NCBI GenBank assembly: GCA_022241785.1
Contig: JAKOMP010000011.1
Location: 1 to 64,000 of the forward strand
DNA: 64,000 bases
Direction: 5' to 3'
Origin: Cyanocohniella sp. LLY
GTDB lineage: Bacteria > Cyanobacteriota > Cyanobacteriia > Cyanobacteriales > Nostocaceae
Below, piece by piece: positions 38,104 to 47,103 of the stretch. The notes under the pieces are model-generated. The model was not told the DNA's origin, did not search any database, and saw only the letters and a program-made list of their open reading frames with translations. Numbering within the stretch: position 1 is the stretch's first letter; each line of letters begins with the position of its first letter. The position numbers and the translations under genes are program-made.

Positions 38104-38946
38104 ATGACCATGCCTCTACGTCAAACGTTATCAAAACCTGATATTCAACTTTCTTATTTAGAGTGGAAGCAAGGTACAGAACCCTTACTGCTGTTACATG
38201 GTTTAGCTGACCACGCCCTAGTTTGGTCTAGCTTAGGAAATGACCTAGCGGCAGATTATCACATTGTGGCCCCAGATATGCGCGGTCATGGTGAAAGTAA
38301 CAAGCCAAAAGATGATTATACCTTTGCCAGTGCGATCGCTGACCTGGAAGCACTCATGGATCATCTGGGATGGTCTTCGGCCCATATTGTCAGTCATTCT
38401 TGGACGGGTAAATTAGCTGCTATTTGGGCTAGAGAAAATCCCGAAAGATTACGCAGTATGGTTTTGGTTGACCCAATTTTTATTTGGAAGATGCCTAGTT
38501 TCCTGAAGTTAACTTTTCCCTTGTTGTACCGTTTCTTATCGTTTCTCAAAGGTATGGGCCCCTTTGCTAGCTACGAGGAAGCCGAAACACAAGCGCGTCA
38601 GTTAAACCAATATCAAGGATGGACTAGCTTACAACAACAAGTATTTCAAGCCGGAATTGAACAAAAACTTGATGGCAGTTGGGGTAGTAAGTTTACTATT
38701 GCGGCCCGTGATGGAATTTTTGCAGATGTGATGTGTGTACCTGGTTTTACTGTTCCTCTGGATATCCCTGCTATGTTTGTGCAACCAGAAAAAGGACTAA
38801 ATCGACAAGATTGGCAAATTAAACCCTACAAAACTTATCTCAAAAATCTTCACCTCTGCCAAGTTCCCGGAAACCATTGGCCATTTTTGACGGAACCTGA
38901 GGCATTTAACCGGACTGTAGCTACATTCTTAGCAGAATGTAAGTAG
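38104..38946 (+). CDS. Alpha/beta-fold hydrolase with an unusual nucleophile elbow
   Basis: This 280-residue protein has LLLLHGLADHALVW (oxyanion loop), VAPDMRGHGESNKP, and a His-containing ending (VPGNHWPFLTEP). The segment where GxSxG is expected reads HIVSHSWTGKLAA, so the elbow is Ser-His-Ser-Trp-Thr, lacking both glycines. It may still use that Ser, or be a non-hydrolytic relative. It lies directly downstream of crtH and upstream of the pseudokinase gene. Confidence 0.8.
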   Translation: MTMPLRQTLSKPDIQLSYLEWKQGTEPLLLLHGLADHALVWSSLGNDLAADYHIVAPDMRGHGESNKPKDDYTFASAIADLEALMDHLGWSSAHIVSHSWTGKLAAIWARENPERLRSMVLVDPIFIWKMPSFLKLTFPLLYRFLSFLKGMGPFASYEEAETQARQLNQYQGWTSLQQQVFQAGIEQKLDGSWGSKFTIAARDGIFADVMCVPGFTVPLDIPAMFVQPEKGLNRQDWQIKPYKTYLKNLHLCQVPGNHWPFLTEPEAFNRTVATFLAECK

Positions 38947-38978
38947 AACAAGTCTGATTTTGACTTTTATATTCAATC

Positions 38979-40211
38979 ATGAGCCTTTGTATAAATCCAG
39001 TTTGTCCTCAACCCTATCACCCAGATAATCAAGACCGTTTTTGTAAAAGATGTGGTTCTCAACTAGAATTGCTAGGACGCTATCGGGTGATGCGTTGGTT
39101 GAGTGATAAAAATGGTTTTAGTAAGGTTTATGAGGCAGACGAACAAGGCACACCAAAAATTATTAAGGTACTCAATGAGAATTTATCAAATGATTCTCAA
39201 GCAGTAGAATTATTTTGCCAAGAAGCATCACTTTTAGAACATTTACATCATCCGGATATTCCTGAATTTGCTGGTTATTTTCAGTATCAAACTCGCAATA
39301 ATTTATTGTTACACTGCATTGTCTTGGAAAAAATTGACCAACCCAAATTAGAGGAGTGGTTAAAGCAGCAAAATAGTTATATTTCTCAAGCACAATGTGT
39401 GGATTCGTTAAAACAATTGATCCAGCAACAGATGAAAACTAGTACACCAAATGTAGTCACTAGTTCTCAATCTCCAGCAACTTTACCCAAACCACCAGTC
39501 AAGCATTCAGACAAAGTACCTCTACCAGCCCTGGTGGCAGCTTTATTAGTTTCCTTCGGATTACTTAGTTTGACAGCTTTAGCAACTCTTTCCCCACAGT
39601 TTGCCTTTTTGGCAACATCAACCCAATCTCCCCAAAGAAGAAGTACAGTTGATTACTTTCCTTATGCGGAAGGTATGGATAGTCAAGGAAAAACTGCCTT
39701 ATTTAATATAGCTATTTTGTCGGTTGAATATAAATGGCTGCCAGGGAGTAATTTTCAAATTATATATAATGATCAAATCATTAGCGTCGATGTTTTAAGG
39801 TTGACACTAGAACAGGCAGGTATACAGACAATTATGGAAGAGCCTAGTGAAATTATTGCCATAGGGATTGCTGCTTGTGGAGGTAACCGAGAAGTTCAAG
39901 AACGGAAAGCTTTAGAACGTTCTCAGCAAATTCAACGTTTAGCAAAAACTTTATTTAGCAATACACCCAGTGTGCAAGGATATCGTTTATTAAATCTTGG
40001 TCAATTTCAACGCCATAATTGTCAACCAAATCAAAATTTAACTGCATACCAAAACAGTGTCATTATTATTGGTGCGAAACCACAATCAAGTAATGTAATT
40101 CTCGATGAAGCCCTACGAGATAGATTAGAAAATAAAGCCTTTGCAGATTTTAAGTTGCAAGATTATTCTTTGGGTGCCGTGGAGAATTTTAGAACTATAG
40201 CTAGGGATTAG
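38979..40211 (+). CDS. Zinc-ribbon, kinase N-lobe membrane protein (pseudokinase)
   Basis: This 410-residue protein opens with a zinc ribbon (Cys4, Cys9, Cys22, Cys25), exactly as in cyanobacterial Ser/Thr kinases. A kinase N-lobe follows: RYRVMRWLSDKNGFSKVYEA replaces the glycine loop, and IIKVL keeps the Lys. The protein then breaks off after CVDSLKQLI, so the catalytic loop, DFG and whole C-lobe are absent. A transmembrane helix (about 183-206) leads to a C-terminal domain (about 220-410) of unknown type containing IAIGIAACGGNREVQERKALERSQQIQ. It cannot phosphorylate; I infer a sensor or scaffold. Confidence 0.75.
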   Translation: MSLCINPVCPQPYHPDNQDRFCKRCGSQLELLGRYRVMRWLSDKNGFSKVYEADEQGTPKIIKVLNENLSNDSQAVELFCQEASLLEHLHHPDIPEFAGYFQYQTRNNLLLHCIVLEKIDQPKLEEWLKQQNSYISQAQCVDSLKQLIQQQMKTSTPNVVTSSQSPATLPKPPVKHSDKVPLPALVAALLVSFGLLSLTALATLSPQFAFLATSTQSPQRRSTVDYFPYAEGMDSQGKTALFNIAILSVEYKWLPGSNFQIIYNDQIISVDVLRLTLEQAGIQTIMEEPSEIIAIGIAACGGNREVQERKALERSQQIQRLAKTLFSNTPSVQGYRLLNLGQFQRHNCQPNQNLTAYQNSVIIIGAKPQSSNVILDEALRDRLENKAFADFKLQDYSLGAVENFRTIARD

Positions 40212-40221
40212 GAAGTCAAAA

Positions 40222-41136
40222 TTATGGGCTAAATCTTGTCAATAATTCTGCACGAGATAATTGCAAACACAAAGGAGTAAACTCTTCTGGAGATAACTGT
40301 AATAAACTGTCAATAACTTGTGAAAGTTCTTCATCCACAGAACCAAATCTGTATCTCAACAAATTTTCCACAACTAAACGTTGTCCTTGCTGTACTCCTT
40401 GTTGTACTCCTTCTTGTACTCCTTCTTGTACAGCCTGCGCTCTGGCTTCTTGATAAGCTTGAGTTAAGTTCATAATTAGCTCCTGATCATCTTCAGTTAA
40501 TTCTTGCTGAGTCATGACGTTGATTCGCCATCTATAAACTATTTCTAAAACATTACGACGCACTAGGTTTTCTGGTGGTAATGCAATTAGTTCTTGGACT
40601 GCTTGCTGTTGAACGCTTCCTCTACCTAGAAGCCTAAACCATAGTGTCTCCTCTGTTAGGGGTAACTCATTAATTGCAATTATCGCTGTTCGCAAACTAT
40701 CAGGCAGAAAATACACTCCAGATAGCCAGTTGTCTAACTTTAGTTTAGCGCTAAAACTTTCCAGCAATCCTGGGGAAGCTGATGGTGATAAAATCCACAA
40801 CCTTGCTAAATTATCCTCTGGTAAGGTGGCGTTTTCTCGCTTGGCTTGGCGTTGGGAATCAGCAATCACTGTTAACAATTTGAGCAGACAATTCCGTACT
40901 TCTGTCTTGCTGGGTTGGTTGCGAAACGGTTCGAGTAAAGCTGTATTCAAAACAGCAATTCTTCCTAAGAGTCCGAGGCTTTGTACTTGTGCTGAAGATG
41001 TGGGTGCTGGCGAAAATAACACATCAACTTGTCGCGCCTCATCAATGACTTCCTTGTTGGCTTCTACCTTACCCAAGGGGGATAATAATTCTTCTAAAAA
41101 TTGCTTGGCAAATTGATCGTGAGGTTTGCGGGTCAT
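40222..41136 (-). CDS. Rpn-family PD-(D/E)XK nuclease with DUF4351 tail
   Basis: This protein of about 304 residues starts TRKPHDQFAKQFLEELLSPLG, then ANKEVIDEARQVDVLFSPAP, the entry into the PD-(D/E)XK fold of the Rpn/DUF4351 proteins common in cyanobacteria. A Gln/Glu/Gly/Val repeat (QEGVQEGVQQGVQQGQ) precedes the DUF4351 end VDSLLQLSPEEFTPLCLQLSRAELL. Such proteins promote recombination or act as accessory nucleases, but in most hosts the function is unknown. It begins one base after the stop of the hybrid kinase, so it is the last gene of the phytochrome operon. Confidence 0.82.
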   Translation of the reverse strand: MTRKPHDQFAKQFLEELLSPLGKVEANKEVIDEARQVDVLFSPAPTSSAQVQSLGLLGRIAVLNTALLEPFRNQPSKTEVRNCLLKLLTVIADSQRQAKRENATLPEDNLARLWILSPSASPGLLESFSAKLKLDNWLSGVYFLPDSLRTAIIAINELPLTEETLWFRLLGRGSVQQQAVQELIALPPENLVRRNVLEIVYRWRINVMTQQELTEDDQELIMNLTQAYQEARAQAVQEGVQEGVQQGVQQGQRLVVENLLRYRFGSVDEELSQVIDSLLQLSPEEFTPLCLQLSRAELLTRFSP

Positions 41137-41137
41137 A

Positions 41138-43462
41138 TTAAATAATGTGCAAAGGCAACTTGATGGTAAATGTAGATCCTTGTTGTTCACCTTTGCTGGC
41201 GGCCTGAATTGTTCCCCCATGCAGTTCTACTAAATGACGGGCGATCGCTAAACCTAGTCCTAATCCACCTTGTCTGTATGTACAATCTGCTTGATGATAC
41301 CGTTCAAAAATATAAGGTAGAAACTCAGGGCTGATGCCGATACCAGTGTCACTCACTGTGATTTGAGCGTATTTGTTAGTTGTCAAGGGGTTTTCTGGGA
41401 CATCTATTATTGATAAGCAAATTGTCACCCGTCCCCCAGAGGGCGTGAATTTAATCGCGTTGGCAAGTAAATTACCTAAAACTTGTAGTAAGCGATTGAT
41501 ATCACCCATAATGGGTGGAAGACATTCATCAATGACAGACTCTAATTGGATGTTTTGAGCATTGGCGCTGGGGTAAGCAGTTTCTACCGCTGCTTTGACA
41601 AGGCTTGCTAAGTTGACTGAGGTGAGTTCTAACTGTAACTTGCCCCGCAGAATCCGGGACATATTCAACAAGTCTTCTAAAAGTTTTGCCTGAGACTGGG
41701 CGTTGCGTTCGATGGTTTCTAGGGCAACGTTTATAGTATCTGGATCTAATTGTCGAGTCCGCAACATTTGGGCCCAACCCAGAATCGCATTCAGAGGCGA
41801 TCGCAGATCATGAGATACCATGGCCACAAATTCATCTTTGGTTTGGTTGGCTTTTTCAGCTGTCGCACGGGCAAGTTGTTCGAGTTGCAACAGTCGATCC
41901 CGTTCGGCTTCTAGTTGCTTGCGATCGTTTATATCTGTGCCGGTGCCAAACCACTTAATGATTTTTCCCTGTTCATCTTTGATGGGTACACTTCTGACTA
42001 AATGCCAACAATAGCTGCCATCACGTTTTTGATAGCGTATTTCTTGTGTATAAGTTTTTCCCTCCGACAAGGCTTGTGTCCATTCCAGCATGACTGACGG
42101 CAATTCTTCTGGATGGATAACTTTTGTCCAACCAAACCCTCTTGTTTCTTCAACTGTTTGCCCAGTTAATTCATACCATTGTTGATTGACATGTTCACAT
42201 TCCCCTTGGATATTGCAAATCCAAACAATTTGCGGTATTACGTTGGATAAATAACGGTAGCGTTCTTCACTTTGGCGCAAAGCCGTTTCCGCACATTTGC
42301 GTTGGGTTAAGTCGAGAACAAAGCAGACGCTATAACCATCTTCTTGTCTGCCATCAATTAAAGCAATTCCTAATAAAATAGGTACACGAGTGCCATCTCT
42401 GCGAAAATACTCCTTTTCAAAGGGGGTACAAACGCCAGAGATTTGCAGTTCTCTAATTTTTTGCTGGTCAAGGTCATAGTATTCTGGCGGTGTCATGCCA
42501 TCCCAGTGGATATTTCCTGCTTCCAGTTCTGCACGGCTATAACCAAACATGTCTAAAAAAGCATCGTTGGCTTCATAAATCTGACCGCTAAAGTTACCAA
42601 AATATACGCCCACTATATTGGATTCCACAATGCGGCGGAACTTATTTTCACTTTTGTGTAATTCTGCTTCTGCTCGTTTTTTTGCGGTTACATCTCGCCA
42701 GGAAGCAACGAAGCCATCTTCCATTTTAGTGATGCGAATATCAATAGCTCTGGCTGATTGCTGCTGACTATTCAAAGCAGTGTAAATTAGTGATTCTTTA
42801 ACTACAGGCTGACTTGTTTCTACTACTTGGCAACACTGATTAAATAAGCCACTTTCATGTAAATTAGGTAAAACATTGCACAGGTATTTACCCTGTAGTT
42901 CCTCATAACCCGTCTGACAAAATTCACAAGCTGCGGCATTCATGTAATCCACGCGAAAGTGCAGGATTTGACCTGTATGATCACGCACAGATGAGAAAAT
43001 GCCGAAGCAGTCTAGCATATTCTCCACAGAGGTACGAAACCGTTCCTCACTGCGTTGTAATTCCTGACTTAACTGAGCATTTTTAATGGCTGAATGCAGA
43101 GTTGAGCGCAAATGTTTACCAGTAGTTTGTCCTTTAACTAAATAATCTTGGACACCACTTTTCATCGCCTGTACAGCTAAGGCTTCGTTACCATAGCCAG
43201 TTAACATAATCACTGCTGGCATGGCTGTTTTTAACTGCTGTTTTAATTCTGCCAAAAATTCCAAACCATCCAAGTCTGGTAGCAAAAAATCTAATAAAAT
43301 GGCATCGGGCTGAAATTGCTCACACAATGTCAAAGCGCCTTCTCCCGATTCTTCTTCGAGAATTGTGTAGCTGTGTTCCTGGTCTTGCAGCAGATAGCGA
43401 CGATAAACCTGGCGGTCTTCAGGACAATCATCGACGATTAAAACAGTCAGCGGTTGCGCCAT
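41138..43462 (-). CDS. Receiver-PAS hybrid histidine kinase
   Basis: This 774-residue protein has an N-terminal receiver (LIVDDCPED, Asp in AILLDFLLPDLDG, MLTGYG, DYLVKG), then three PAS domains (about 150-265, 270-390, 395-515), a HisKA domain with MVSHDLRSPLNA and an ATPase domain (FTPSGGRV, DTGIGISPEFL, GLGLGLAIA). It is the third gene of a four-gene run: phytochrome, Rcp-type regulator, this kinase, Rpn protein, with two bases separating it from the regulator. The receiver at the front suggests it takes phosphate from the phytochrome branch. Confidence 0.92.
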   Translation of the reverse strand: MAQPLTVLIVDDCPEDRQVYRRYLLQDQEHSYTILEEESGEGALTLCEQFQPDAILLDFLLPDLDGLEFLAELKQQLKTAMPAVIMLTGYGNEALAVQAMKSGVQDYLVKGQTTGKHLRSTLHSAIKNAQLSQELQRSEERFRTSVENMLDCFGIFSSVRDHTGQILHFRVDYMNAAACEFCQTGYEELQGKYLCNVLPNLHESGLFNQCCQVVETSQPVVKESLIYTALNSQQQSARAIDIRITKMEDGFVASWRDVTAKKRAEAELHKSENKFRRIVESNIVGVYFGNFSGQIYEANDAFLDMFGYSRAELEAGNIHWDGMTPPEYYDLDQQKIRELQISGVCTPFEKEYFRRDGTRVPILLGIALIDGRQEDGYSVCFVLDLTQRKCAETALRQSEERYRYLSNVIPQIVWICNIQGECEHVNQQWYELTGQTVEETRGFGWTKVIHPEELPSVMLEWTQALSEGKTYTQEIRYQKRDGSYCWHLVRSVPIKDEQGKIIKWFGTGTDINDRKQLEAERDRLLQLEQLARATAEKANQTKDEFVAMVSHDLRSPLNAILGWAQMLRTRQLDPDTINVALETIERNAQSQAKLLEDLLNMSRILRGKLQLELTSVNLASLVKAAVETAYPSANAQNIQLESVIDECLPPIMGDINRLLQVLGNLLANAIKFTPSGGRVTICLSIIDVPENPLTTNKYAQITVSDTGIGISPEFLPYIFERYHQADCTYRQGGLGLGLAIARHLVELHGGTIQAASKGEQQGSTFTIKLPLHII

Positions 43463-43464
43463 AA

Positions 43465-43920
43465 CTACTTGCTAACAGCATCAGGGAGTATTACTATATC
43501 TAACCAATAAGTGATGAAGCTTTGAATAGTTTCGACTAATCTATTAATATCAATTGGTTTAAGCATATAACTAGCAACGCAACATCGGTAACAAATTTCG
43601 ATATCTTTAGGGTTAGAAGAAGTAGTAAATACAACTACGGGGATATGTTGCAAATCTTCATCTTGCTTGATTTGTTCTAAAATTTCTCTGCCATCGGTTC
43701 CTGGTAAATTCAAATCGAGTAAAATAATTGAGGGACGGGGAGCTTTTTGCCTATCTTTGTAAGACCCGTTATGGTAAAGGAAGTCTAGTGCTTCATCGCC
43801 ATCGGTGCAACGAAAAATGGGATTGACAACCGCTTGTTTTTTCATCACTCGGCATAACGCTTCAAAGTCTTCGTCACTATCTTCAATTACCAGCAAAGTT
43901 CGGGTAGGATTACCAATCAT
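43465..43920 (-). CDS. Rcp-type response regulator of the phytochrome
   Basis: This 151-residue single-domain receiver is of the Rcp1/RcpB class: [14 protein letters not shown], phosphoacceptor in [25 protein letters not shown], and the insert-rich C-terminus [25 protein letters not shown] typical of phytochrome regulators. Its ATG immediately follows the phytochrome stop (43921/43920), as in the cph-rcp pairs of other cyanobacteria. It carries no output domain, so it acts by binding a partner. Confidence 0.93.
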   Translation of the reverse strand: MIGNPTRTLLVIEDSDEDFEALCRVMKKQAVVNPIFRCTDGDEALDFLYHNGSYKDRQKAPRPSIILLDLNLPGTDGREILEQIKQDEDLQHIPVVVFTTSSNPKDIEICYRCCVASYMLKPIDINRLVETIQSFITYWLDIVILPDAVSK

Positions 43921-46179
43921 TCAGCCCACTCCCTGTAACGTGAAATAGAAAGTACTACCTTCCCCGTAGGTTGACTCTACCCAAATTTTACCGCCATGTC
44001 GTTCCACAATTTTTTTGGCAATGGTTAATCCTGCCCCAGTACCACCACCATATTTATTGGGCCCATGCAGTCGTTTGAAGATCCGGAAAATTGAATCAAA
44101 ATGCTTTTCTTTAATACCAATGCCATTATCTCGCACGTAGAATGTGATTGGTGCTAATGACTCGTCAATGTAGCCAATTTCAATGATTTTCTTGGCTTTA
44201 TCGTTGTATTTAATCGAGTTAGCAATCAAATTGTTAAAGACTTCGCCCACCTGGACGCGATCGCAATACACTGTTGGTAGCGATCGCGGAATTTGAATCT
44301 CTACTTGCATCTGTTCAATGCGGGCGCTCAATAAGTCTAAACTGCGATTGACTAGATGATTCAGGTCTGTTTGCTGCATGGAAAGGTCTACCCTTCCTAA
44401 GCGGGAAAAATGCAGCAGCGAATCGATTAAATCTTCCATGCGTTGGGTAAGACGAATCAATGTTTGTAATTTGGTCTTACCTTCTGCGTTAAGAGTGTCG
44501 CCGTAATCTTCAATTAGGAAGTTAGAGTAATTATGAATCCCGCGCAGTGGTTCTTTTAAGTCATGGGAAGCAATGTAGGCAAAAGCATCTAGTTCGTGGT
44601 TACTGCGTTCTAGTTCGATATTTAGCTGTGCTAGTTCATCTGCTTTTCGCAACACTATGCCAATAATTGCGCTTCTTAATTCCAGGGCTGCATTCAGTTC
44701 ATAAGGTTTCCAGGGCAGTGATTTTAATAGTACTGTCTCTTTCCATAATGCAAAGGATTTGCGGGGCGATAAGCGCACGCTACCATTAGATTTTACTTCT
44801 ACAGGTTTATTCGGATTTCCACCCCAATCGATAGTTCGTACTACTTCTGGTCGAAACCACAAAACATAGTTTTTTTGACTTTTGGAGATGGAAAATGCCA
44901 TCAAACCGCTAGCAACATCCCGCAATTTTTCTGCCTCTGGGTAAATTTGTGATAGTGAATCAGTGCAGAAAATCTCTTCATGTAGGTTTTGATTAATCCA
45001 TTCCACTAAATCTTGAATATCCTGTTGTTCAGGAGTAATACCAATTGTAAAATAGTTGCCATTAAAACAAATTGCTGCTCCTTGAGCATTGACCAGATTG
45101 AGTATATTTGGTTGGTTATTAATTAAACCGTCAACGAAGTTATTTTCTAATGACATATACTCCACTAACTTGGAATGGTCAGATTTCACTTGTATTTTTG
45201 CTTCCACATCTTCACTATCTTCTTTTGCCGCCATTTCTAAAGATGTCATGTGACCTAAAAATTCACAGGCATTACGAATTTCATAAGGAATATATTTAGG
45301 TGTTTGATGATGACAAGCAATTAATCCCCACAATTTTTTGTCTTTCATAATGGAAATTGACATAGATGCCGTCACGCCCATATTGTGCATGTACTCCACA
45401 TGTAAAGGTGACACACTCCGCAAGACTGACCTGCTTAAATCTACGGGTTGGTCAGTCAAAGGATTATTTGTGGGTATAATTTCCGCAGGCTGATAGTGAG
45501 CATTTGGTATTAATCTCAGCCAGTTTTGGCTATAAAGTTTTCTCGCTTGTGTAGGAATATCGGAAGCAGGGTAATGCAAGCCTAAGTAAGCTGTGAGATA
45601 TTCCGGCTTTTCTTCAGCAATCACTTTTCCATCCCAATTTTCATCAAAGCGATACAGCATTACCCGGTCAAAGCCAGTAATTTTCTGCACTTCTTTCACA
45701 AGTATCTGACTAATTTCGGCTAAATTAGATGCAGACTGTAGCTTGGACATGACCATTTTTACTAAATGGTAAAACTTAAAAAAAGTATTACTTTTTTCTG
45801 AATATCTGGGTTCTAACTCTAAAATTAAAGTTTCAGCAGAACGGTGGAGAATACCATCACAATGTACTAATTTATGATTGTGATTTATGGTAAACTCAAT
45901 AGGGTTGACAATTGGTAAATCATCTTGAGATAAAGAATCTTTTAATAACTTAATTTGGTCTGCTTCGAGTAAACAGCTTAAATTTTTATTTAGTAAATCT
46001 TCGGGGTTTAAACCAAATAATTTCCCTGTATTGTTACTAATTTGTAAAATAGTTAAATCTGCTTCTTTTAGTGCTAAAAGAACTCCATGAGGCTGAATAG
46101 AACCAGGAATATGAATTTGCTCTCTATTACAGTTGCTCAGATCAACTTGGAAAGGAATGGTAATATCATTACTACTCAT
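43921..46179 (-). CDS. cphB: Bacteriophytochrome (CphB/BphP type)
   Basis: This 752-residue red/far-red photoreceptor kinase has the order PAS (about 17-130), GAF (about 150-320), PHY (about 330-500), HisKA/ATPase (about 525-750). The biliverdin-attachment Cys17 is in LSNCNREQIHIPGSIQPHG. In the GAF domain, YPASDIPTQAR is conserved, but the position of Cph1's phycocyanobilin Cys is Leu259 (SPLHVEY). Together these predict biliverdin rather than phycocyanobilin. The kinase has ASHDLKEPLRGIHNY and GGGTGAGLTIA. The response regulator follows directly. CphB of Calothrix, also with Leu at that position, is the known counterpart. Confidence 0.93.
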   Translation of the reverse strand: MSSNDITIPFQVDLSNCNREQIHIPGSIQPHGVLLALKEADLTILQISNNTGKLFGLNPEDLLNKNLSCLLEADQIKLLKDSLSQDDLPIVNPIEFTINHNHKLVHCDGILHRSAETLILELEPRYSEKSNTFFKFYHLVKMVMSKLQSASNLAEISQILVKEVQKITGFDRVMLYRFDENWDGKVIAEEKPEYLTAYLGLHYPASDIPTQARKLYSQNWLRLIPNAHYQPAEIIPTNNPLTDQPVDLSRSVLRSVSPLHVEYMHNMGVTASMSISIMKDKKLWGLIACHHQTPKYIPYEIRNACEFLGHMTSLEMAAKEDSEDVEAKIQVKSDHSKLVEYMSLENNFVDGLINNQPNILNLVNAQGAAICFNGNYFTIGITPEQQDIQDLVEWINQNLHEEIFCTDSLSQIYPEAEKLRDVASGLMAFSISKSQKNYVLWFRPEVVRTIDWGGNPNKPVEVKSNGSVRLSPRKSFALWKETVLLKSLPWKPYELNAALELRSAIIGIVLRKADELAQLNIELERSNHELDAFAYIASHDLKEPLRGIHNYSNFLIEDYGDTLNAEGKTKLQTLIRLTQRMEDLIDSLLHFSRLGRVDLSMQQTDLNHLVNRSLDLLSARIEQMQVEIQIPRSLPTVYCDRVQVGEVFNNLIANSIKYNDKAKKIIEIGYIDESLAPITFYVRDNGIGIKEKHFDSIFRIFKRLHGPNKYGGGTGAGLTIAKKIVERHGGKIWVESTYGEGSTFYFTLQGVG

Positions 46180-46642
46180 AGTTAAGTCCTATAAATTACC
46201 AGTAGCCTTGAGGCTGCCTCTAATGTGTTGATTTAGCTATCGTGTTTAATTTTTTAAATTCCTCTTATGCCTGAATAGTCACCCATTCCAGGATAACTAT
46301 AAGTACAAACATAATTAATCACATCTGTACTATTGATTCGTCAGTTTCTGCTTGCATGGTTCACAATTGATTTGAAATTGCTGTATTTTCGCATAAATAT
46401 CTATTTACAATAGTATGAAAAAAGTTAACAAAAAGTTAAGCTAAGTAACGATTTTAGAAAATTTATTAAAAGTAGCTTCTAATACAAAAAATAGATTTAG
46501 GCATATTTGCGTGAGCAAGTTACCCCAATATCTGTTATTGGGCTGATTCCAGGAAATCATTGGTGGTAAAAAAAACACGCGATCGCAGTACAATTGCCAT
46601 TGGCAGGGTGTGTATGACAAAACCAGCTGATCGTTAGCCAAA
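46180..46642. other. Gene-free stretch, 46180-46642
   Basis: This 460-base divergent promoter region lies between the phytochrome operon and a receiver gene. It is AT-rich, with TTTTCGC... and AAAGTTAACAAAAAGTTAAG near 46420 (a repeated AAGTTAA). No gene or RNA is supported. It should contain promoters of both operons. Confidence 0.4.
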
Positions 46643-47095
46643 ATGATTACTTTTCCGACCAATATGGAAGAAGTTACACAAAATTCTTTAGTTCTTGCTG
46701 GCTTACGCCTTCTTGTAGCAGATGATGATGATGATAGTCGCTTTTACATCACCACTGTCTTAGAAGGAGATGGAGCCATAGTTAACACAGTGGCATCAGC
46801 AACCGAGGCTCTAGACCTGCTACCCGAATGGCAACCTGATGTTTTTATCTGTGATATTGCTATGCCTGGGGAAGATGGCTATAGTCTGATTCGCAAAGTG
46901 CGAGCGTTAAAGCCAGACCACGTTGGACAAGTGTTAGCAGTTGCTTTAACTGCCTATGCTGATAGTGAGGATCGCATCCGTGCCTTAGAGGCTGGCTTTC
47001 AAATTCATGTGGCTAAACCCATTGACCCAGGAACATTAGTTGAGACTATCGCTAACTTGATGGACACTAGCAATCCTCAGCACCGCAAATCGTAA
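46643..47095 (+). CDS. Single-domain response regulator
   Basis: This 150-residue receiver-only protein has LLVADDDDDSRFYI, phosphoacceptor Asp in VFICDIAMPGEDGY, VALTAYA, and VAKPID. The segment resembles the receiver fused to the ethylene-receptor-like kinase (ISMPEMDGY, LTAFA, LAKPFN), so the two may descend from one regulator. It is divergent from the phytochrome operon and ends eight bases from the CDF gene on the other strand. Start 46643 or 46664 both fit. Confidence 0.9.
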   Translation: MITFPTNMEEVTQNSLVLAGLRLLVADDDDDSRFYITTVLEGDGAIVNTVASATEALDLLPEWQPDVFICDIAMPGEDGYSLIRKVRALKPDHVGQVLAVALTAYADSEDRIRALEAGFQIHVAKPIDPGTLVETIANLMDTSNPQHRKS

Positions 47096-47103
47096 TGGTG
47101 CTG

